Shown in pieces: positions 25,107-31,998 of a stretch of DNA of 31,998 nucleotides. The notes beneath the pieces were generated by a model. It did not search any database and had not been told where the DNA came from. It saw only the letters and a program-made list of their open reading frames with translations. This DNA comes from JAPYTY01 sp036338435 (GTDB taxonomy: Bacteria; Acidobacteriota; UBA6911; RPQK01; JADFOI01), in the NCBI GenBank assembly GCA_036338435.1, contig JAYZCG010000016.1, positions 1 through 31,998 on the forward strand. The letters run 5' to 3'. Both the position numbers and the translations under genes were made by a program. Each line of letters starts with the position of its first letter. The stretch's first letter is position 1.

Positions 25107-26426
25107 ATGGCCCAAAGCTTTTTTATAGAAACATTTGGTTGTCAGATGAACCTGCACGACTCCGAAAAAATTGCAGGCTTATTAACCCAACGTGGAATGA
25201 TTGCAGTTCCATCGGCTGAAGAAGCGGACTTATTTCTGCTAAACACCTGTAGTGTGCGAGAGAAAGCTGTGCACAAAGTGTATAGCCGTCTAGGTGAAAT
25301 TAAAAAAATAAAAGAAGAGCATCCGGACTTTTTAATAGGCGTAGTCGGATGTGTGGCACAACAGGAAGAAAGCGACATAGTTAGTAGAGCGCCATTCGTG
25401 GACTTGGTAGTGGGGACACACATGGTTCATGCTATCCCCGACTTACTAGACGAAATCATGGAAACCCACAATCCTGATCCAAAAGTGTCCACTCAGGTAC
25501 TTCCCAATAAAAGTCCTATAGAAATTCCGGAAATATCACGTCATAGCTCATTCCGAGCCAACATTACAATTATGGAAGGATGCAACAAGCACTGCAGCTT
25601 CTGCATCGTACCTCACACACGGGGTAAAGAGAGAAATCGCCCAGCTGCTCGAATCCTAGAGGAGATTCGACAAGCTGTTGACCAAGGGTATGTTGAAGTG
25701 CTCCTATTGGGACAGACCGTGAATAGCTATCGGGATCCCGGCAATCCAAAAATCCGTTTTGCTGAACTACTTGCTCGCGCAGCCGATATTCCTGGGGTCA
25801 AACGGCTACGCTTCACCTCGCCCCATCCGCGTGAGTTTCGTAAGGATACGCTGGCTGTCATAGCATCGATGGGAAACATTTCTAACCAAGTGCATCTCCC
25901 CTTACAATCCGGTTCAACCGCTCTCTTAAAGCGTATGCGCCGCCAATACAGCAGAGAAGAATACCTTCGCCTAGTAAACTTGTTTAGAACTTGCGGTCGT
26001 AACATGGCGCTCTCGACGGACATCATTGTGGGATTTCCTGGAGAAACTTCTCACGATTTCAATCAAACCCTTTCTCTTGTTGAAGAGGTTAAATTTGAGT
26101 CCATATTCTCATTCAAGTATTCCCCCCGGCCGTTTACCGAAGCCTACAATTTGGAAAGCAACGTTTCTACTGAAGAGAGCTCACGGCGCCTAATGGCCCT
26201 TCAAGCTCTACAGCAGAAGATTCAACTTAGCATTCATCGAGAAAACTACTTAGGCCAGAGTTTCCAAGTTTTGGTAGAAGGAACAGCTCGTGATGGAGTC
26301 CAATCCTTCGGGCGTACAATGTCAAATAAAATTGTGAATTTTCCAGGGCAAGAGCACCCTGGAACTTTTAGCAAGGTTTGTATTACAGGCGTAGGCCCTA
26401 ATAGTCTTAAGGGACAGAAACTCTAA
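25107..26426 (+). CDS. miaB: tRNA-2-methylthio-N6-dimethylallyladenosine synthase MiaB
   Basis: A 439-residue radical-SAM methylthiotransferase. The N-terminal UPF0004 domain carries the auxiliary cluster cysteines C12 (ETFGCQMN), C48 (LNTCSVREKA) and C82 (GCVAQQE). The radical-SAM triad is C159, C163 and C166 in MEGCNKHCSFC. A TRAM-like RNA-binding domain closes the protein (about 375-435). The motif set and length fit MiaB rather than RimO or MtaB. It adds a methylthio group to i6A37 of tRNAs reading UNN codons. AGGA 11 bases before the ATG supports the start. The next gene begins 23 bases after the stop. Confidence 0.95.
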   Translation: MAQSFFIETFGCQMNLHDSEKIAGLLTQRGMIAVPSAEEADLFLLNTCSVREKAVHKVYSRLGEIKKIKEEHPDFLIGVVGCVAQQEESDIVSRAPFVDLVVGTHMVHAIPDLLDEIMETHNPDPKVSTQVLPNKSPIEIPEISRHSSFRANITIMEGCNKHCSFCIVPHTRGKERNRPAARILEEIRQAVDQGYVEVLLLGQTVNSYRDPGNPKIRFAELLARAADIPGVKRLRFTSPHPREFRKDTLAVIASMGNISNQVHLPLQSGSTALLKRMRRQYSREEYLRLVNLFRTCGRNMALSTDIIVGFPGETSHDFNQTLSLVEEVKFESIFSFKYSPRPFTEAYNLESNVSTEESSRRLMALQALQQKIQLSIHRENYLGQSFQVLVEGTARDGVQSFGRTMSNKIVNFPGQEHPGTFSKVCITGVGPNSLKGQKL

Positions 26427-26449
26427 AAACAAAACCATTCTAGGGAGAG

Positions 26450-26938
26450 ATGTTGGAACGCGAATTTAAAATTAAAGGCTTGATGATGGATCCCATTACA
26501 AATTCACCCATCGTTATCCTCCAAGGGCTTGAAAGCGATACCTTGTTGCCAATCTGGGTAGGAGTGTTCGAAGCAAATGCTATTGCTTTACAGATCGAAC
26601 GCGTCGATACACCACGACCCATGACCCATGACCTTCTTAAGAATATTTTGCTACATTTAAATGCAACAGTAGAAAAAATTGTCGTTACAGATCTTCAAGG
26701 AAACACATTTTTTGCTACCGTGTACCTTGATCTCGATGGTGACCGAATTACCATAGACGCTCGACCCAGTGATGCCATTGCACTCGCTCTACGCACCGAT
26801 GCCCCTATTTTTGTTACCCAGGAGGTGATCGACAATAGTACCAATCTTAGCCTAGAGCAGGAAAACCTGGACCCTCAGGACGTCAAAAAATGGTTGGAAA
26901 ATCTAAAACCCGAAGATCTTGGCAAATACAAGATGTAA
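26450..26938 (+). CDS. Bifunctional nuclease family protein (DUF151)
   Basis: A 162-residue DUF151/BFN-domain protein. The conserved text includes KGLMMDPITNSPIVIL, LPIWVGVFEANAIALQIE, RPMTHDLL and the signature DARPSDAIALALRT followed by PIFVTQEVI. Plant and bacterial members have reported RNase and DNase activity, but the physiological role in bacteria is poorly known. GGGAG directly before the ATG serves as ribosome binding site. It follows miaB by 23 bases and is probably in the same transcript. The linkage to a tRNA-modifying enzyme could hint at an RNA-related role (inference). No terminator hairpin is seen in the 134 bases after it. Confidence 0.92.
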   Translation: MLEREFKIKGLMMDPITNSPIVILQGLESDTLLPIWVGVFEANAIALQIERVDTPRPMTHDLLKNILLHLNATVEKIVVTDLQGNTFFATVYLDLDGDRITIDARPSDAIALALRTDAPIFVTQEVIDNSTNLSLEQENLDPQDVKKWLENLKPEDLGKYKM

Positions 26939-27072
26939 CGAGGAACCCTCCACCCATAAGTCTCTACTAAGTTCTCAAAAATCTGTGGCTACCCGTAAAA
27001 TGCAGAGGGGAAGAAGACACGAGAAATAAAAGAGTTTACATAATATTACTTATGCGACCTTCTAGCTCTCCT

Positions 27073-27291
27073 TTACTTCATTGGGGGAAGTTGGCGAGCC
27101 CTGATGTCCGATTGGAAATTACTGCGCTTGTGAGCGCCATCACAAAAGGGCTTGTTTTCAGAAGCGCCACATCGACATAGGCCAATCGTTGTACGGCCCG
27201 CTACATCAAATTCACCATCATGCGCATCCTTTAGTACAAAATCTCCAACCACCAGAATGGGGCCATCGTCCTTAAAAATAACATCTGCCAT
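27073..27291 (-). CDS. Small CDGSH-type iron-sulfur protein
   Basis: A 72-residue protein with the CDGSH signature: Cys39 and Cys41 in LCRCG, Cys50 in KPFCDGAH, and His54, the 3Cys-1His set that holds a redox-active 2Fe-2S cluster. It has no signal or TM segment, so it is cytoplasmic. I chose the ATG at 27291 over the in-frame ATG at 27306, because AAGGGAG lies about 6 bases before it. It is 72 bases downstream of the SIS-domain gene on the same strand. The function of bacterial single-domain CDGSH proteins is largely unknown; an electron-transfer or sensing role is the usual suggestion. Confidence 0.92.
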   Translation of the reverse strand: MADVIFKDDGPILVVGDFVLKDAHDGEFDVAGRTTIGLCRCGASENKPFCDGAHKRSNFQSDIRARQLPPMK

Positions 27292-27363
27292 ACTTGCTCC
27301 CTTCATTTAAAACACAATTAGATCTATCGTAAACTTTTTAAAACAATGCTATCAAGATAAGTA

Positions 27364-27948
27364 TTATTCATTTTCCATAAAATAGTAGCCAACCATGTGC
27401 TGAATCAAAAAATGCCCTTCCTCAATATGCCCCATATGCGATGATTCGACAAAAATGGGGTGGCGTGCTATTTTTCCTAGTTCACCACCAGGCCGACCCG
27501 TAATCCCAATAGTGAGAAGCCCGTTTTCATTACCCCACCTAACAGCTTCCAGAATGTTAGGAGAATCACCACTTCCACTAAACGCCACCAAAAGATCATT
27601 AGAGTTAGCGTAGTTTTTGAGCTGCTCAACAAAAATCTGTGAATAATCAGCATCATTTGCTAAAGCTGTAATCCAGGAAATATTGTCGGTAAGAGCCAAC
27701 ACTCGAAAGCGCTTAGAGCGACCGCAGGAAGCCCCTTTTCCCAGATCATTTGCAAAATGGGATGCTGTTGCAGCGCTGCCTCCATTTCCACAAAGAAAAA
27801 TCTGATGATCATTGTCCCGAGCTCTTCCCAGCAACTCGATGAGCGTCGCCACCTCGCCGTCAGCTATTTGCTCTAGGATGCTCCCGCTAGCCTTTTTGTA
27901 TGATTTGAGGTACTCATCAAGATTGTTTCTAGAACTCTCGTCTATCAT
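27364..27948 (-). CDS. SIS-domain sugar isomerase, GmhA-like (phosphoheptose isomerase family)
   Basis: A 194-residue SIS-fold protein. The phosphate-sugar loop reads FLCGNGGSAATASHFANDLGKG at about 51-72 (a GmhA/DiaA hallmark), followed by SGSGDSPNILEAVRWG and GITGRPGGELG; the C-terminus has GHIEEGHFLIQHMVGYYF. GmhA converts sedoheptulose 7-phosphate to D-glycero-manno-heptose 7-phosphate for LPS inner core or surface glycans. No other heptose gene (hldE, gmhB, waa) is nearby, so a DiaA-like or other SIS role remains possible. AGGGAG lies just before the ATG. A perfect TATAAT on the minus strand at 28003-28008 is a candidate -10. Confidence 0.85.
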   Translation of the reverse strand: MIDESSRNNLDEYLKSYKKASGSILEQIADGEVATLIELLGRARDNDHQIFLCGNGGSAATASHFANDLGKGASCGRSKRFRVLALTDNISWITALANDADYSQIFVEQLKNYANSNDLLVAFSGSGDSPNILEAVRWGNENGLLTIGITGRPGGELGKIARHPIFVESSHMGHIEEGHFLIQHMVGYYFMENE

Positions 27949-28002
27949 AAGCTCCCTAAGCTCAGCCTTATTTACAAGCTGCAGTCTTCATCTTTATACC
28001 TT

Positions 28003-28008
28003 ATTATA
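28003..28008 (-). promoter_or_regulatory. Candidate -10 box for the SIS-domain gene
   Basis: On the minus strand this reads TATAAT, 55 bases before the start codon at 27948. No clear -35 is found at the usual distance. Confidence 0.35.
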
Positions 28009-28095
28009 CTAATTAATTTAGGGCAGATTCTATACTTCTGTTCAAAACGATCCTATAAATGATGACTATAGAGCCATCGCTCTCACAACCTATTC

Positions 28096-28108
28096 ACCCT
28101 TAAAGGGT
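28096..28108. promoter_or_regulatory. 13-base dyad next to the ilvN promoter
   Basis: ACCCTT-A-AAGGGT is a perfect inverted repeat whose last base is the first base of the candidate -35 TTGACT. This position is where an operator would be found. No regulator gene is encoded nearby. Confidence 0.35.
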
Positions 28109-28137
28109 TGACTTCAATGGGATTGATTTTTTATGCT
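28108..28137 (+). promoter_or_regulatory. Candidate promoter of the ilvN-ilvC-cimA operon
   Basis: TTGACT (28108-28113), an 18-base spacer and TATGCT (28132-28137). Transcription would begin near 28144 and give a leader of about 290 bases before ilvN, long enough for attenuation or riboregulation. Confidence 0.42.
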
Positions 28138-28159
28138 TGTCAATCGTTGCGAGGATGCT

Positions 28160-28297
28160 ATGCATAGTCACCAAAATCGGGCCCAAACCGTGCCAATGGA
28201 AAGGGAGTGCTCACTTCCCTTTCAGCTCAGCTACATCAGCGATGGTAGCGTTATTGAACTCTTCAATGCTGTGCGGAGAGTATGTATTTTGGGTTAA
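28160..28297 (+). CDS. Possible leader peptide ORF in the ilvN leader
   Basis: ATG at 28160 preceded by GAGGA (28151-28155), TAA at 28295-28297, 45 residues. The second half is rich in branched-chain residues (SYISDGSVIELFNAV, ending VCILG), but there is no tight Ile/Leu/Val run like those in enteric ilv leaders. An in-frame ATG at 28133 lies in the -10 box and would be outside the transcript. It could be a leader peptide, a gene remnant or chance. Confidence 0.22.
   Translation: MHSHQNRAQTVPMERECSLPFQLSYISDGSVIELFNAVRRVCILG
28199..28223 (+). promoter_or_regulatory. Hairpin in the ilvN leader
   Basis: GAAAGGGA (28199-28206) pairs perfectly with TCCCTTTC (28216-28223), loop GTGCTCACT. It lies inside the possible leader ORF. 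No T-tract follows. Confidence 0.35.
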
Positions 28298-28358
28298 ATC
28301 CCAACCGCCCTGCAAAGAACCTAAATATGATAACCCAGACTTAACGAATATTTAACAA

Positions 28359-28383
28359 GGAGCCATTTGAGAAAAACGGCTCC
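28359..28383 (+). promoter_or_regulatory. Second hairpin in the ilvN leader
   Basis: GGAGCC (28359-28364) pairs with GGCTCC (28378-28383) around a 13-base A-rich loop, about 50 bases before the ilvN start. It lacks a T-tract, so it is not a standard intrinsic terminator. No T-box sequence is seen. Confidence 0.33.
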
Positions 28384-28431
28384 CTGAGTGTTGGTAGTCC
28401 GATTCGCGCAGGCTAGAAAGTAGAGGGATGC

Positions 28432-28923
28432 ATGGGACAAGTAATTTCATTGCTAGTTGAAAATAAAGCTGGGGTGCTATCCCGGGTTGTGGGGCTGTTT
28501 AGTCAAAGAGGATACAATATTGAAAGTCTAAGCGTTGCCCCTGCCCTAGACGACATTGTATCCCGCATTACGCTTACTACGCACACTGACAGCAAAGGAA
28601 CTGAGCAAGTAGTAAAACAGCTGAATAAATTAGTTGATGTCGTCAAAGTAACCCCTTTTGACTCAGACACCCAAGTGCTCCGAGAAATGGCATTGGTTCG
28701 GATCCAAGTTAATGAAGCAACAGAAGCGGAGGTACTAGCCCTAGCAAAGGGTTTTAATGCTCGCGTTATTGACATTTCTACTCGGAATTGCATCGTTGAA
28801 CTTACCGGACAATCAGGGGAAATTGATGCCTTTTTAGATGCTGTCCAGGGGCATGGAATCAAAGAAATTCACCGCACTGGCGAATTGGCCCTAGGGCGTG
28901 AAACCATAAATATACAGGATTAA
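28432..28923 (+). CDS. ilvN: Acetolactate synthase small (regulatory) subunit
   Basis: A 163-residue protein. The N-terminal ACT domain (about 1-75) opens GQVISLLVENKAGVLSRVVGLFSQRGYNIESLSVAP, the standard IlvN/IlvH text where valine binds for feedback inhibition, and a second ALS_ss_C domain (about 80-160) follows (ELTGQSGEIDAFLDAV). It activates the catalytic subunit IlvB and makes it sensitive to valine. GAGGGA lies 4 bases before the ATG. Unlike the common ilvB-ilvN-ilvC order, no ilvB is present: the upstream 483 bases are non-coding and the next gene back faces away. ilvC follows after 76 bases. Confidence 0.96.
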   Translation: MGQVISLLVENKAGVLSRVVGLFSQRGYNIESLSVAPALDDIVSRITLTTHTDSKGTEQVVKQLNKLVDVVKVTPFDSDTQVLREMALVRIQVNEATEAEVLALAKGFNARVIDISTRNCIVELTGQSGEIDAFLDAVQGHGIKEIHRTGELALGRETINIQD

Positions 28924-28999
28924 CATAATCATCAAAACCACCCATTGGGAAATAGAATAGACTAGACACTCGTGTTTTTACTGGAGGTTATACAAAGCT

Positions 29000-30010
29000 A
29001 TGGCTACTGTTTTTTATGATGAAGATGCAAACCTAGATCTCTTAAAGGATAAGACTATTGCCATTATTGGTTATGGAAGCCAAGGGCATGCTCATGCCCT
29101 TAACTTGCACGAAAGCGGCATTCAAGTTGTTGTTGGCCTGCATCCAGAAAGCCGCTCTCGACCCAAGGTCCAAGAAGCAGGTCTAGAAGTTATGGATGTG
29201 GCAACAGCAGCAGAAAAAGCTGACGTAGTGATGATTCTCATACCTGATACGATGCAATCTAAAGTGTATAGGGATTCCATTGAACCCAATTTGAGTGAGG
29301 GAAATACATTGATGTTTGCCCACGGATTCAATATACATTTTCAGGCGGTCGTTCCGCCTGAATGGGTGGATGTTTCTATGATTGCCCCCAAAAGTCCAGG
29401 CCACCGATTGCGAGAGCTTTTCCAGGAAAACGTCGGGGTCCCCGCCCTTCTGGCCATCCACCAAGATGCTACTGGAATGGCTCAAGGAAATGCCCTAGCC
29501 TACGCTCGAGGCCTGGGATGTACCCGAGCTGGAGTCCTTACTACTACCTTTCAGGAGGAAACAGAAACAGATCTTTTTGGTGAACAGGCGGTTTTGTGCG
29601 GTGGCGTCACCACTTTAATAAAAAAGGGGTTTAAAACCCTTGTCGATGCGGGCTACCAACCAGAGGTCGCATATTTCGAATGTCTACATGAACTTAAATT
29701 GATCACAGATCTTATCTACGAAGGTGGTCTTGCCTATATGCGTTATTCTGTGAGTGACACCGCCGAATATGGCGATTACAGCAGAGGGCCACGAGTACTG
29801 GACGATTCAGTTGACCAAAACATGCGAAAGATTTTAGAAGAAGTTCGCTCCGGAGAATTTGCTCGCGAGTGGATTGAGGAAAATGAATCAGGTCTTTCCA
29901 ATATGAGTCAATATCGTCAAAATGAGGCGGATGAGCCTATTGAAGCTGTTGGCAAACAACTGCGTGAAATGATGCGCTGGCTCTCTTCCGGAAAGAAAGC
30001 CAGCTCTTAA
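29000..30010 (+). CDS. ilvC: Ketol-acid reductoisomerase, class I
   Basis: A 336-residue class I KARI. The nucleotide-binding GYGSQG is at 24-29 and the phosphate-contacting loop at 46-56 (GLHPESRSRPK). The knotted C-terminal domain carries the metal and catalytic acids D191 and E195 (TDLFGEQAVLCGG), E227 (FECLHELKL) and E231. It converts acetolactate or acetohydroxybutyrate to the dihydroxy acids of valine and isoleucine synthesis. Most class I enzymes read GLR where this one has GLH; Arg52 and the two serines nearby could still grip the NADPH 2'-phosphate. GGAGGT at 28983-28988 precedes the ATG at a slightly long distance. cimA follows after 29 bases. Confidence 0.97.
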   Translation: MATVFYDEDANLDLLKDKTIAIIGYGSQGHAHALNLHESGIQVVVGLHPESRSRPKVQEAGLEVMDVATAAEKADVVMILIPDTMQSKVYRDSIEPNLSEGNTLMFAHGFNIHFQAVVPPEWVDVSMIAPKSPGHRLRELFQENVGVPALLAIHQDATGMAQGNALAYARGLGCTRAGVLTTTFQEETETDLFGEQAVLCGGVTTLIKKGFKTLVDAGYQPEVAYFECLHELKLITDLIYEGGLAYMRYSVSDTAEYGDYSRGPRVLDDSVDQNMRKILEEVRSGEFAREWIEENESGLSNMSQYRQNEADEPIEAVGKQLREMMRWLSSGKKASS

Positions 30011-30039
30011 CCGAGGCACACCACTCTACGGTAATAATA

Positions 30040-31650
30040 ATGAGCAACAACGACCGAGTCTTTGTTTACGACTGCACGTTGCGGGATGGAACCCAAGGAG
30101 AACAGATCTCACTCAGTGTTGACGATAAGCTTCGCATTGCTGAAAAACTTGATGCGAATGGTATTCATTACATCGAGGGGGGCTGGCCAGGATCCAACAG
30201 AAAAGATGTTGAATTCTTTGAACGCGCAAAGAGCCGGTCATGGGTTAACAGTAAAATTGTGGCTTTTGGCTCTACTCGACATCACAAGAACAGCGCAGAT
30301 CAAGACCCCAACTTAACCGCATTGCTAGAAGCAGAAACTCCAGCCATCACTGTTGTGGGAAAAAGCTGGGACTTCCACGTGGAAAAGGCCCTAAAAACCA
30401 CTCTCGAAGAAAATCTCAAGATGGTTGAAGATAGCGTCACCTTTCTCAAAGAACATGACAAGGAGGTGATTTTTGACGCCGAGCACTTTTTTGACGGCTA
30501 TGCTGCAAATCCAAAATATGCAAAGGCCGTTCTTCGTGCTGCTCGTGATGCTGGAGCAGATTGGGTGGTCCTATGTGATACCAACGGTGGAAATCTGCCT
30601 TTTTCTCTAGGCCCCTTGGTTCAACAGTTAAGCCCTGAGTTTCCTCACCTTGGAATTCACACCCACAATGACTGTGGTGTGGGGGTGGCTAATTCTCTCG
30701 CAGCTATAGAAGCTGGCGCCTGCATGGTCCAGGGAACCATCAATGGATACGGAGAGCGTTGTGGAAATGCCAACCTGTGCTCTATTGTTCCAATACTAGA
30801 ATTAAAACTGGGGAAAAATACCATTGGAAAAGACCACTTGACAGGCCTTACTTCCCTTGCCCGATTTGTAAGTGAAATGGCCAATATGGCCTTACCTAAC
30901 AACTTACCTTTTGTGGGCAAAAGTGCCTTTGCTCACAAAGGAGGACTCCATGTTAGCGGAATCAACAAAGATTCAAAAACCTACGAACATCTAGATCCTA
31001 ATGACGTAGGGAACGCCCGTCGCGTGCTGATTTCAGATCTTTCTGGAAAAAGCAGCTTGGTGTACAAAATTAAAGAGTTTGGAGACCTAGAATTGGAAGA
31101 CATAGACATCGAGGGGGCCCTTACCCACATCAAAGCATTAGAGTACGAAGGATACCAATTCGAAGGCGCTGAAGGAACGTTACGACTTCTCCTTTATTAC
31201 TTTGGACGTACCCATAAAAAACCTTTTACTGTCGCAAGCTTTCAGATTCTAATTGATCAGAATCAGTCAGATCAGTTTACCAGTAAAGCATCTGTGAAAG
31301 TTATGGTCGGTGATGTTGAAGAAAATGTGGTTTCGGAAGGAACTGGCCCTGTTCATGCTCTAGATCAAGCCATCAAAAAAGCTTTGGTGCGCTTCTTCCC
31401 TGAAATCGATGAAATCAATTTAGTCGACTACAAGGTGCGAGTGCTCGATGTCCTGCATGGAACAGCGGCTAAAGTACGCGTATTGATCGAGTCCTGCGAC
31501 AAAAATGAGAGTTGGAATACGATTGGGGTATCACACAACGTCATAGAGGCTAGCTGGAAAGCCATCGTTGACAGCGTTCTCTACAAATTGATTTTCACTT
31601 CTCCACAATTGAACTCCGAAGATCCCGCTAGCACAAAAGTTGAAAAATGA
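30040..31650 (+). CDS. cimA: (R)-citramalate synthase
   Basis: A 536-residue DRE-TIM metallolyase. The catalytic opening is YDCTLRDGTQGEQISLSVDDK (Arg15/Asp16 region), with the metal ligands H207 and H209 in GIHTHNDCGVGVANS and the NGYGERCGNANLCS block at about 237-250. A linker with YEGYQFEGAEGT and a C-terminal LeuA dimer/regulatory domain follow. This text fits the CimA subgroup, not isopropylmalate synthase (LeuA). It condenses pyruvate and acetyl-CoA to citramalate, giving 2-oxobutyrate for isoleucine without threonine. The regulatory domain predicts feedback by isoleucine. It is the last gene of the ilvN-ilvC-cimA set. Confidence 0.9.
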   Translation: MSNNDRVFVYDCTLRDGTQGEQISLSVDDKLRIAEKLDANGIHYIEGGWPGSNRKDVEFFERAKSRSWVNSKIVAFGSTRHHKNSADQDPNLTALLEAETPAITVVGKSWDFHVEKALKTTLEENLKMVEDSVTFLKEHDKEVIFDAEHFFDGYAANPKYAKAVLRAARDAGADWVVLCDTNGGNLPFSLGPLVQQLSPEFPHLGIHTHNDCGVGVANSLAAIEAGACMVQGTINGYGERCGNANLCSIVPILELKLGKNTIGKDHLTGLTSLARFVSEMANMALPNNLPFVGKSAFAHKGGLHVSGINKDSKTYEHLDPNDVGNARRVLISDLSGKSSLVYKIKEFGDLELEDIDIEGALTHIKALEYEGYQFEGAEGTLRLLLYYFGRTHKKPFTVASFQILIDQNQSDQFTSKASVKVMVGDVEENVVSEGTGPVHALDQAIKKALVRFFPEIDEINLVDYKVRVLDVLHGTAAKVRVLIESCDKNESWNTIGVSHNVIEASWKAIVDSVLYKLIFTSPQLNSEDPASTKVEK

Positions 31651-31659
31651 GAACCCACT

Positions 31660-31683
31660 GTTAGAGCTACTCCCAGCTCAAAC
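31660..31683. terminator. Hairpin after cimA
   Basis: GTT-a-GAGCT (31660-31668) pairs with AGCTC-a-AAC (31675-31683) around a 6-base loop. It lies in the 53-base gap between cimA and the facing partial gene. No T-tract follows on the plus strand, so its terminator function rests on position only. Confidence 0.32.
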
Positions 31684-31703
31684 TAACTCGTGCTCAGTTC
31701 CTG

Positions 31704-31998
31704 TCAACATTGTTTATTTTTAAGCACCTTGGCCATTTGTTGCACGCGATGGAGATGAATTAGCATATTTTCACCTCGGATATCTTCTGCTCGAATAGTT
31801 TTTACAGATTCGAAAAAGTATTCCTGTATTTTTTTTTCCGCCTGAACTAGTTCCTCCTCTAAAAACATGCTTCTTTCTTGGAGAATAGAGTTGCTACTAG
31901 CCATTCCATTTTTGATCTTGATATCATCTCGATCTTCCAACTGAACAAACACATACCGCAACATGTTCCAAATTTCACCAGAATACTTCTCTACCACC
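31704..31998 (-). CDS. C-terminal part of an unrecognised helical protein
   Basis: The gene enters the window from the right edge on the minus strand and ends at 31704; about 97 residues are visible. The GTG at 31997 is probably not the true start. The segment is almost all amphipathic helix with no signal, TM or cysteine motif (WNMLRYVFVQLEDRD, FLEEELVQAEKKIQEYFFESVKTIRAED, HLHRVQQMAKVLKNK). The pattern is faintly like the PhoU-like tail of Na/Pi-cotransporters, but this is weak and I do not assign it. It faces the cimA operon. Confidence 0.55.
   Translation of the reverse strand, partial: VVEKYSGEIWNMLRYVFVQLEDRDDIKIKNGMASSNSILQERSMFLEEELVQAEKKIQEYFFESVKTIRAEDIRGENMLIHLHRVQQMAKVLKNKQC

Noticed and set aside
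28133..28159. Longer version of the ilv leader ORF starting at ATG 28133
   Set aside because: The ATG lies inside the proposed -10 box, so it would not be on the transcript; only the 28160 start with GAGGA before it is kept.
28158..28167. 10-base palindrome CTATGCATAG as an operator
   Set aside because: It is short and lies downstream of the promoter over the leader ATG; a single such palindrome is expected by chance.
28220..28260. T-box-like sequence around GATGGTAGCG in the ilvN leader
   Set aside because: It does not match the conserved antiterminator core (TGGNACCGCG), and no specifier stem or terminator is visible.
1..31998. Defence island, prophage, integron or insertion sequence
   Set aside because: No transposase, integrase, restriction, CRISPR, toxin or phage gene was found, and the large genes are all intact housekeeping or envelope genes.

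Overview
This window looks like core chromosome of a Gram-negative (diderm) bacterium with moderate-to-low GC. Every large reading frame is intact. I see no rRNA, tRNA, CRISPR array, transposase, integrase or phage gene. The diderm call rests on a complete tolQRAB-pal-ybgF cluster, a Lol/MacB-like ABC module with an outer-membrane barrel, and lipoprotein and signal-peptide features. The lineage is uncertain. A Pal with an extra Ig-like domain, a LolA-like PF17131 protein beside FtsX-type permeases, and a DUF151 nuclease-family gene after miaB resemble what I know of Acidobacteriota, but this is a tentative reading from style, not a phylogenetic result.

Layout. 1-177: tail of a YrdC/YciO/Sua5-family gene. 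232-5496: a rightward operon of a LolA-like periplasmic protein, two MacB/LolE-type permeases, a LolD-like ATPase and an outer-membrane beta-barrel. 5746-7458: a sodium:alanine/glycine symporter with a large extra loop. 7530-12601 (leftward): mutS, then an ArnT-like GT39 transferase and a polyprenyl-phosphate-type GT2 transferase. 12776-17314 (rightward): tsaB, an MFS transporter and a secreted M14 zinc carboxypeptidase, the last two overlapping by 4 bases. 17398-17841: ssb, convergent and directly abutting the Tol-Pal operon, which runs leftward from 22988 to 17842. 23360-26938 (rightward): recN, miaB and a DUF151 bifunctional-nuclease-family gene. 27073-27948 (leftward): a small CDGSH iron-sulfur protein and a GmhA-like SIS isomerase. 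28432-31650 (rightward): ilvN, ilvC and cimA. 31704-31998 (leftward): a partial, unrecognised gene.

The genes form several working groups. Envelope: the ABC module moves lipid or lipoprotein across the periplasm and Tol-Pal maintains outer-membrane integrity, while the GT39/GT2 pair probably decorates a surface glycolipid. Genome maintenance: MutS, RecN and Ssb. tRNA position-37 modification: YrdC/YciO-like, TsaB and MiaB. Branched-chain amino acids: IlvN, IlvC and CimA, implying a citramalate (threonine-independent) route to isoleucine, with ilvB elsewhere.

I did not find a clear new system. The regions most worth a second look are the ABC/barrel module at the left end, the tolQ-recN intergenic region (a short ORF whose ribosome binding site lies in a perfect hairpin), and the long ilvN leader (promoter with an overlapping dyad, a possible leader peptide and two hairpins).
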